Shown: positions 56,723 to 64,000 of the stretch, one piece after another
Numbering within the stretch: position 1 is the first letter of the stretch
Layout of the letters: every line of letters starts with the position of its first letter
From: Deroplatys truncata
Lineage: Eukaryota > Arthropoda > Insecta > Mantodea > Mantidae
Assembly (NCBI GenBank): GCA_030765065.1
Contig: CM060977.1
Location: forward strand, 96,923,795-96,987,794
DNA: 64,000 nucleotides
Direction: 5' to 3'
The notes under the pieces: generated by a model
Databases searched by the model: none
Seen by the model: the letters and a program-made list of their open reading frames with translations, nothing else
Told to the model about the DNA's origin: nothing
Position numbers and translations under genes: made by a program

Positions 56723-57035
56723 CTTATTGTAGTTAAGTAGTAGAGTTGTCCCGCAACGATGCCAATGAAGAAACCTCTACAAAACGCACATTCATCGCCC
56801 AAACGCAACCCTCCAAAAACCGTCGCCTGTTCCTATACCCTGAAACAGATGACAATGAAGTGTGCAGGAAATGAGGGGCAGGAAAGACGCGGTAGAACAG
56901 GAACCAATGTAGAATGTGCCTTTTGATCAGGGAAAACCACGAAAAACCCATAGGTCGGACCGGGCGGTCGCCGGGGATTAAATCGGGAATGCCCGTCGCA
57001 CATGTTACCGCGGCGCTACCTAGCTCGGTTTTGTT
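56723..57035 (-). repeat. tRNA-headed SINE, type C
   Basis: Minus strand: CCGAGCTAGGTAGCGCCGCG head, ATGGGTTTTTCGTGG and TTTTCCCTGATC core, then CTCATTTCCTGCAC and a short GC-rich body similar to those at 4.3 and 18.4 kb. Confidence 0.75.
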
Positions 57036-57588
57036 GAGAGGAAAAACATGACACTTAACACAACAATTTTAATTACAACCCCTAAACAACGTATTGTATT
57101 AGAAAATTTGTGCTCTCTAAGTGTAACTGCACATCTAAACGTATAGGTTCTGAGTAACCAGTATAACATTAGGTTCTTCGTATTTCTTAATTTGCTTATT
57201 TCTCCTTGCTACATTATTTATTACTATTTTAATTAGCTAATTTACTACTACCCATAGCCATAAAAGTGATATTACTAATGCATTATTTATCTAAAACATT
57301 AGTGTTAACAAGATTCGTTAGTTCTTTTGCTTAAATTTTTACGGAGGAGAAAATCAACCTAAGGAAATCGAACACCGCTGCTGATTTGAGTGTGCAAACA
57401 ATGCCATGCTGAGTCTTGCTTCTTCTGATGAGTGTCGAGTAAGTCAACAGTGCGAAACTGAAGAATTTAGAGTGAAGGAAGAAGGGTGACTGGAGTGGCT
57501 TTCGGAAAACACTGTTGATTAAACTCCTTATCAACGTGATAAGGGAGACAGATGTGGAAAAGGAACTTTAAGGAGTAACAGTTGAACT
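57036..57588. other. no recognisable feature
   Basis: About 550 bp. Frames such as 57331-57534 (minus) show no recognisable domain. Confidence 0.4.
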
Positions 57589-58068
57589 AGGTGCGGAGAG
57601 GGACATAGCACCTCGACCTACAGGAACTTTAGTGCCTATGCCCCTAACGGGATGTCCCCAGGAGGGAGGGGTGAGGTGAGAGGAGAGAGAGGGTGGCTGC
57701 ACTAGCAGGCACGACAGGGCAGAGGGCCTTTTGCGGTTTGAAACTTCCCGCCTCCCCTCCCACTATAGGCTTGCATATCCCACTGGGGGTGTCGGGACTC
57801 GGAAGACGAGGGCTTACATAGAGCATCCTTTTTCCCTGCCATGCAACGCCGAGATTCCCGCCGACACCAACCCTGAAACAGACCAATTTTATGAAAGGTG
57901 AAGTGAAATGAGAGTGAAGTTTGAAATGGAGGGACACAGCATTCGCCTATGACCCGGAGAAATCCCCCAGAATAACCAATGGTTCCGATAGGTTGGCCGT
58001 GGGAATCGAACCCAAGACTTCCCAAATGTGTGCCATGGACGTTACCACCTGAGCCATCCCGCTCGGTA
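57589..58068 (-). repeat. tRNA-headed SINE, type D
   Basis: Minus strand: CCGAGCGGGATGGCTCAGG, GGTAACGTCCATGGCACAC, GGGTTCGATTCCC, a TCTCCGGGTCATAGGCGAAT core, GTGTCCCTCCATTTCA and the long 3' body. This is the best head of type D and shows its kinship to type C heads. It abuts an R850 fragment. Confidence 0.8.
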
Positions 58069-58084
58069 AAAGAACTTCTAAGCT

Positions 58085-58395
58085 CCTGGATCCAAAGAAA
58101 ACATATTGGAAAAAGCTCTTTGTATTTGAGTGTCTTCCAAGATGAGTTTTATGAAAATTTTTCCAACCCAAACTAGCCTTTATATGGACAATTTTTAGTT
58201 ATTTTGGATTTTCTCTACATCATGAACGACAGATACAACTAGAACAATAAGAGATAGATAAAATCCTACTACAAAATAAAAAATAAATACATAAAGTGCA
58301 TATTTGAGTCAAATAATTTTCTTTTTCCTTTTTATATTTAGCATTTCCGAAATATTACCTGTAATGTGTTCGAATTTTGAAATACGTTGTAATCT
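58085..58395 (+). repeat. R850 repeat, decayed internal fragment
   Basis: TGTCTTCCAAGATGAG, AAATTTTTCCAACCCAAACT, GATAGATAAAATCCTACTAC and TGTTCGAATTTTGAAATAC follow family order. Confidence 0.65.
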
Positions 58396-59243
58396 TTACT
58401 TTCCCTACTACGAACTAGTTGTATTCTATCCAAGAATTGGATATCGAGATTTCACCAGAAATACTTGTTTTGAGGTCCTCTGAACCTCCAAAATGTACCT
58501 TGTGTGTGTGTGTGTGTGTGTCTGTGAAGAGTATTATTCAAAAACGAAACGTGGAATAAATACCAAACTTGGTGTTTAAGTTCAGTATCTTCCAGTAATG
58601 GGACACAAGAATTTCCAAGAAAATTTCCCACACAAAACAACACTTAATAGGGAATATATTTCCAAATGTTTGATTTTATAAAAAATGGCTTGAAAGGTTT
58701 TGATTAAATTGCCATATATTAAATATATTTACATGACAAATAAAAAGTATATATTGAATTTATTGGTAATAAATTGGAGAGGGTCTTCATTCGGAAGGAA
58801 TTTTGTATAACCTTGTATTAAGCGATAGACGAAAACGTACTGCACAAAAAATGTAAAGCTCTTTAAAAAAACCCAATTTATTTCAAATAACTTTTCTTGT
58901 GGCATTAGCCATTTCCGAGATGTCTGTTATTAATGGTTTGAATTGTTCAATAATTGGTCATTATTTTTAAAATTCTATTGATTTTCAGTTGTTTCTCACT
59001 AGCCATGAAAAAGGTATTGAATTTTAGGGTCAGCATATAGCTTCCAGTTCTTAAATATTTAAATATCGCAGTTCTATTTGTATTTATAACGAAATGGGTA
59101 ATACAGCTATTTCCGGAAAGGTTTATTTCGGTTAAAATGAATTAGATAGGAAAATAAACTTTCATAAGAAGAATTTGCATACCCGCCAATAAACGATAGA
59201 GGGTAGACAAAGTCGTGCGGATGTAACACACCGGTTTTTTTTA
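58396..59243 (+). repeat. R850 repeat, full length
   Basis: CTTTACTTTCCCTACTACG to GGGTAGACAAAGTCGTGCGG with AACACACCGGTTTTTT. A (GT)n tract replaces the GTGTGTCTGTG landmark. Confidence 0.9.
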
Positions 59244-59249
59244 AATTTT

Positions 59250-59430
59250 GAATGACCGCAATATAACTGATAAACTGTAAGAGGTAGAAGAAGTGCTATT
59301 ACACACAAAAAAGGAGAAAGAAAGAATTAAATGTGATGTTGCTAAAGCGCACAGTTTGTGTCAAGCTTCTTTTTGCGTTGAGCACTTCCGAGATATTCTT
59401 TGTTAGGAGCTCGAATTTTCAAATACTTAT
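59250..59430 (+). repeat. R850 repeat, internal fragment
   Basis: ATAAACTGTAAGAGG through TTCTTTGTTAGGAGC with GAATTTTCAAATAC; close to subfamily 2 sequence. Confidence 0.7.
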
Positions 59431-59796
59431 AGTTTTTAATTTTTCTACTAAGCAGCGGATTCGACATTCCATATAAATTATATATCAATGTTCTACCGGA
59501 AATACATGTTTTGAGGTCCCCGTTATAAAAAAATTAAAAAGGGTTCGTATGTGTGAATGGTATGGGTATGTTTGTGTGTGAACAGCATAACACAAAAATG
59601 AAAAGTCAGTTAAATACATGCGATGAGAATTTTGCAGAAAATTCTCCCACCCCAAATTACCCTTGATTTTCTCAAAGATTACTCTTAACGGTTTTGATTG
59701 AAATAAATATGTTGAATTTTCTGGCAATAGCCTCTGAGGTCACCTTCATTCTGAAAGACTTTCATATAATTAGTAAACTGTAAGAGATAAACAAAG

Positions 59797-60997
59797 TGTA
59801 GCGGGAAATGGTTGGTCGACTCTTGCAGCGTTCTGTGGTAGTGTTCTTCTTCCTCGGCTAGTGATGCATGCTCGTCGGTAGTTGAGTACTAATTGCTAAG
59901 TTTCTTTAATCTCAGGTTCTAGTGGGTGAGGCAAGTTAAAAATAAACTGCAAGTTTTCCCTTTATAACTGATGTTTATTTCATTGTTCAAATAAATGTGG
60001 GCGGCTAGCTTTTCTCCTAGTTTTTTACCTTTATCTTTGAATTTTTTGAGGCGGCGCCGTGGCCGAATGGTTAGACCGCTCGCCTCCCACCTAGGCGGTC
60101 CGGGTTCAATCCCAGGGACCTGCATGTGGGATTTGTGGTGGACGAAGCGGCGTCTGGGCGAGTTTTCTCTGGGTTCTCCGGTTTCCCCCGCCATTCATTC
60201 CACCAACTGCTCCATCATCACCTTTCCATTCAACCATTTCACCAACATTTCGTTTCATTTACTTCCTTCATCCCATACCAGGCATCGGCATACTCTGTCT
60301 GATCCATGAGTGTCTGCTCCTCGACGGGCCTCTGACTCCAGGCACCCGCTTGTAAGTCCTGGGGGGTGTAAGTCCTACATAAGAGGAGGGTAAACAGATA
60401 ATGAATGAATGAACATCTTTGAATGTTTTGCTTTTTTATTTGGGTTTTAAAGTTTTATTTTAAGGGCTTAAATAAGTAAAGTTTATTAAATTTATTATCA
60501 CTTGAATATTTATCAGGAGCCTATCTATCTTCACACGCGTCCCCACCCTTATATACACCCATGTGCATCTGTAGCACCTTGCGTTGACGTGACTTCTTGT
60601 TGCGCTGAATTAGTAATAAGTAAGAGTGCCCCCTCGGCAAAACCTGGTCTTATATAGAGCGGCTTACCCACGCTGTCCTCTACGTTTGAAAATGTAACGA
60701 TGCTTCCCGCTTCAGGTCGCGTTACACAAGAATGTATGAAAATATGAGGTTTCAGAACCTTGCGCTTCAGCGCCATCATGTAGCGTTGTACCACTCTGTG
60801 CCAGGCATGGTCGTTATAAGTTCCAGGAATTCCAATTCAAGTAGCTAGCGCGCCCGTTGCTTATAAATAGCTCTGTACAACGTTACATGTTGAAATTTTT
60901 AACATTCAGTGAATTAAATTATTGCTATACAATTCTTATGTGTATGGTTCCCCTTTCATATGTACAATGTATAATATGTATGATATATCCCCTTTCA
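59797..60997. mobile_element. solo LTR, family 4, carrying a SINE
   Basis: Starts TGTAGCGGGAAATGG and ends CCCCTTTCA, with 4-bp repeat AAAG on both sides (59793-59796, 60998-61001). The SINE at 60049-60414 lies inside; without it the LTR is about 835 bp. CTTATAAATAGC near 60860 is TATA-like on the plus strand. No internal region, so it is a remnant. Confidence 0.7.
60049..60414 (+). repeat. tRNA-derived SINE, type B
   Basis: A well-kept tRNA-like head, GCGGCGCCGTGGCCGAATGG (A-box region) with GGTTCAATCCC (B-box), is followed by GGGTTCTCCGGTTTCCCCC (core shared loosely with types C and D), a body, and a tail of ATGA units. A near-perfect 16-bp repeat flanks it (ATCTTTGAATTTTTTG at 60033-60048; ATCTTTGAATGTTTTG at 60415-60430). 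It looks recent. The frame 59995-60309 is incidental. Confidence 0.92.
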
Positions 60998-61190
60998 AAA
61001 GTCTTACTACACAAAAAATGTGGATCTTGTTAAAGCACAAAATCCCGTTGTACATACAAGGGAATATGCAATAAGACAATTTATGTAAGTGTTTATCTCG
61101 ATTAACTTGAAGGAAATAAAAGAACTTTTGTAAGAAGAGTTTGTATAAGAATGAGTAGAGAAAGCCATGAAAACGCAACACAAGAGTATT

Positions 61191-62795
61191 AGGTAAATGT
61201 CCTACTGTGTGTGTTTGTTTCTGAGCAGTATAACTCTGAAATGCAATGTTCCATAAATACCGAACTTGACATTTAAGTGTAGTATATTTCATAGTGCGAC
61301 ACTACGATTTCCAATTCGCGGCGCTACCACAAAATAACATTTTCATGGATAAATGTTGCATTCGATTTTCTAAAAAGAAAATGGCTCGAATGCTGCGATT
61401 AAAATACCATATATTTAAAATATTTATATGGTAAGTAATACCTTTATCTTGAATAGTTTCTAATAAGGAATATCCTTGAAGAAGGTTTATTTTAGGAGGA
61501 GTTGTATTGTAGTTCCGTTATTGGGGAGCCGAACTTTAAGTAGTTGCAGCCACGTGCGATACAAAGTTTCCGGTAGCCTTCGCCCCAACGTTTACTTTCC
61601 GGTGGCCTTCGCCCCAAGTTTAGGAATCAACTTTGTATTTTATATTTTTTTAAATATTATATATATTTATGTTTGCCTCAGCTGCGTCAGTATTAATTTG
61701 TAGAAACATGTATTTCTTAACAGGGTGTGTTGCGGCTAAAGAATGCAGGCTTACACAAATTATAATTTTTACTTCACTCCTTTTATTAATCTTTCACACA
61801 ATTAAATAACACTTCACTGATACAGAGCTCTGTGAGATTATTTATTATTTGCACTTTTAAACACAAAAACTTTATAATATTCTCTTCGTAATGAATTTTA
61901 TGTGTCTCATACTGAATACGTATTTAAATGCTCGGGAACGCGTCTCGCGTCCAGTTAGGAACGCTGTCTATTAGCAACTGACTTCTACCGCCTGAATTTG
62001 TAAATTTTTCTATTTCAAGCTCCCTTATTGGCTAATCCTACCCCAATAAAAAGTTTTATTTAACTTTTAGCCTTTCTAGTTAGTGATTGGCTATTTATAA
62101 ACTGTTTTAAAAATATTACATTATTGTTTCCAAGAATTACTAGTAGCATTATTAAACTTTCTAATTCATCATTGCCTCAAGATTACCCCATTATTACATC
62201 ATTGTTAGCAACTTTCGGCCTCTATTATCACAGCTCCTATATTGTTAAATTACCTAATACACTCACATGAGTTATTAAACATGTACACAATAATATAAAC
62301 ATAATACAATGCCTGTTACTTACATTTTACACATTATGTTTATACACATATTGCTTTAAGGGGGAATGTTATTGAATTTATATATTATATAATTAGGCTG
62401 AAATCATTTAAGTGTTAAAATACTGCCTCATCCTGTGTGTTCTCTTCAATCGAAAGAAACTTGTAACCAAGTGTACATCCTTTAAAACATGTCACTTATT
62501 TGAGTCATTTCTTGTTTTTTTATTGTTCTGACGCTATTCAGCCATTTCTCGCGATATAACTGAAAGATAATAGAAGTTTAAGGCCAGAGTATAGCAACCC
62601 GGTTTTAAATGTCTGACTGTCGATTCACATTGCTCTAACCTGCCTGTATCTACAACGAAACGTGTGATGAAAGCAATTTCTCTAAATGTATTTCTCGATT
62701 AATACACATATCACAAATTAAACATTCTTAAGAATAGTTTATCAAAGTTATATAGAAATGAGCGATAGAAGTAATAGGAGTCCAACATATAGGAT
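61191..62795 (+). repeat. R850 repeat, split by an LTR
   Basis: R850 at 61191-61476 and 62431-62795, the latter with CATTTCTCGCGATATAAC and ACAACGAAACGTGTGATG. Confidence 0.8.
61477..62430 (-). mobile_element. solo LTR, Gypsy-like, family 1
   Basis: Minus strand starts TGAGGCAGTATTTTA and ends CCTTCTTCA. A perfect 4-bp repeat TCCT flanks it (61473-61476, 62431-62434). It keeps one primer-binding-site-like block near its 3' end. Nested in R850; no internal region. Confidence 0.85.
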
Positions 62796-63640
62796 TTTTA
62801 CTTTCTCTACCACGTATACTAATTAGGGGAAGTATTGCATTCCATCCAAAAATTCGATATCAACATTTCACCGGAAATACATATTTTGAGGTGACTTGAA
62901 TTCAATAATGCATTTTTGAAAACGTATCTGTGTGTGTGTCCGTGTTTGTATGTGAACACCATAACTCAAAAACGAAAAATCGGATAAATACCAAACTTGG
63001 TATCTGGGTTGGATCCAGCACAAAGATTTTCAAGAGAATCTCCCCAGCCCAGACTATCCTTTACATGCAACATTTTTCGAAAATTTTAGCTCTAGCGATT
63101 TCAATTAAAATATAACATTTTAAGATATTTTAATAGCAAATGAAATGTATATCTCTAATTTTCTGCGAATGTTTCCGAATTTTCTCTTCATTTTGAATGA
63201 TTTTTGCACAACAGGTAGACGGTAAGTGATGAACAAAGTTTTACTGCACAAAAAAATGTAGATCCCGTTAAAAAACACAATTTATGTCACATCCTTTGGG
63301 GGGGGGTCGAGTGAACCATTTCCGAGAAATTCTTGTTATTTGTTTGAATTTCCCAATATTTATACTTTTTCTCAAATGGCAATTATTTCTTCCTTTTTTA
63401 GGTTCTGGACATACAAAGAGAATGGAATGCTCCACATAGCAACCAGCTCTTAAAAGATTTGACTATCGCTTAAAGGCTACCATAATCCCCTTGCATCTTC
63501 AAGAACATTAGCAATAAGATTAATATCTTGATGTCTCGATTAACATGAAGCAAATGGAGAGTAAGCGTTTGTAAAAATAGTTTCTACAAGAGTAGAGAAA
63601 GTCCTACGAGTTCAAAATATCGGATTTTTTTTTAACGTGG
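62796..63640 (+). repeat. R850 repeat, full length, subfamily 2-like right half
   Basis: GGATTTTTACTTTCTCTACC to GAGTAGAGAAAGTCCTACG, then TATCGGATTTTTTT. GATTTTT occurs at both edges. A nine-base G run lies at about 63299-63307. Confidence 0.9.
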
Positions 63641-63711
63641 TAAGGTCCTATTTGCTTTTAAACTCCCATTACATAACAATCCCCTTGACATAAATTGCTT
63701 TAGCCTTCTCT

Positions 63712-64000
63712 TTCCTCTTCATAACTAAAAATATGCTGTGTTACATTCATATAAGCTTCTCTACCCTCTGTCGTTTATTACTGGGTGTGCAAATTATTCT
63801 TACAAAGTTGATTTTTCTATCTACTTAATTTTAATCGAGATAAAAGATTACGGAAGTAAAGAATTACTCATTTGGTTATAGATACAAAGGGGACAACGAT
63901 AGTCAAACTTTCAATATCTGGATGCCATATGCTGGCCTTAAAATTCCATACTGTTTTCATGACATTGCAAGAAACACCTGAAAATCGAAAGGACTTTAAG
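63712..64000 (-). repeat. R850 repeat, runs off the window
   Basis: GTGTTACATTCATATAAGC with TTCTCTACC onward, ATTTGGTTATAGATAC and CATGACATTGCAAGAAAC; truncated by the window end. Confidence 0.85.

Larger units (their letters stand above)
59431..61190 (+). repeat. R850 repeat, split by an LTR
   Basis: R850 at 59431-59796 and again at 60998-61190, the break falling in ATAAACAAAG / TCTTACTACACAAAAAATG. It ends GTAGAGAAAGCCATG with AACACAAGAG. Confidence 0.8.

Noticed and set aside
60055-60125. functional tRNA gene
   Set aside because: It is the head of a SINE with body, ATGA tail and 16-bp target duplication.

Overview
This window looks like repeat-dominated, AT-rich nuclear DNA from an arthropod, most likely an insect. 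The evidence is the mix of mobile elements: Tc1-like and mariner transposons, Jockey-like and R2-like LINE remnants, several tRNA-headed SINE families and Gypsy-like solo LTRs. There is no operon structure, no ribosome binding sites, no rRNA, no CRISPR array and no convincing intact host gene. The exact taxon cannot be settled from this sequence.

The dominant component is one interspersed repeat family, called R850 here. It is non-coding, about 820-850 bp when complete, with T-rich ends and an 11-bp inverted terminal motif (ACTTTCTCTAC / GTAGAGAAAGT). I count about 38 copies or fragments on both strands, roughly 20 kb or nearly a third of the window. Two subfamilies are visible. Copies lie head to tail (12.5-14.2 kb), face to face (49.3-50.7 kb) and as hosts for later insertions.

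Layout. 0-2.4 kb: one R850 copy split by a SINE, a Tc1/mariner-type deletion derivative and a second SINE. 2.9-5.1 kb: a hAT-like MITE and two SINEs. 7.2-8.7 kb: a three-unit tandem repeat and a solo LTR. 10.5-11.9 kb: a decayed Tc1-like transposon. 12.5-18.3 kb: R850 cluster with a LINE 3' end. 18.4-22.3 kb: a SINE, a LINE RT remnant and a 757-bp TIR element with an 8-bp target duplication. 24-29.6 kb: SINEs and a solo LTR. 30.3-30.7 kb: an unexplained GC-rich open frame. 34.5-38.7 kb: inverted LTR pieces, a mariner derivative, and an LTR nested in R850. 40-46 kb: solo LTR, R2-like LINE remnant and two mariner deletion derivatives. 48.1-49.3 kb: a SINE and a compound tRNA-like element with a 13-bp target duplication. 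49.3-55.4 kb: R850 copies, a Jockey-like ORF1 remnant and a nested solo LTR. 55.9-60.4 kb: LINE remnant, SINEs and an LTR carrying a SINE. 59.2-64 kb: R850 copies with two more nested LTRs.

No pathway is encoded. The readable biology is the nesting order: R850 copies are old and serve as targets; SINEs, Tc1/mariner elements and LTRs landed in them later. The most unusual items are the compound tRNA-like element at 48.7-49.3 kb, the R850 family itself, the LTR family that carries primer-binding-site-like motifs inside its LTR, and two mariner copies sharing one internal deletion junction.
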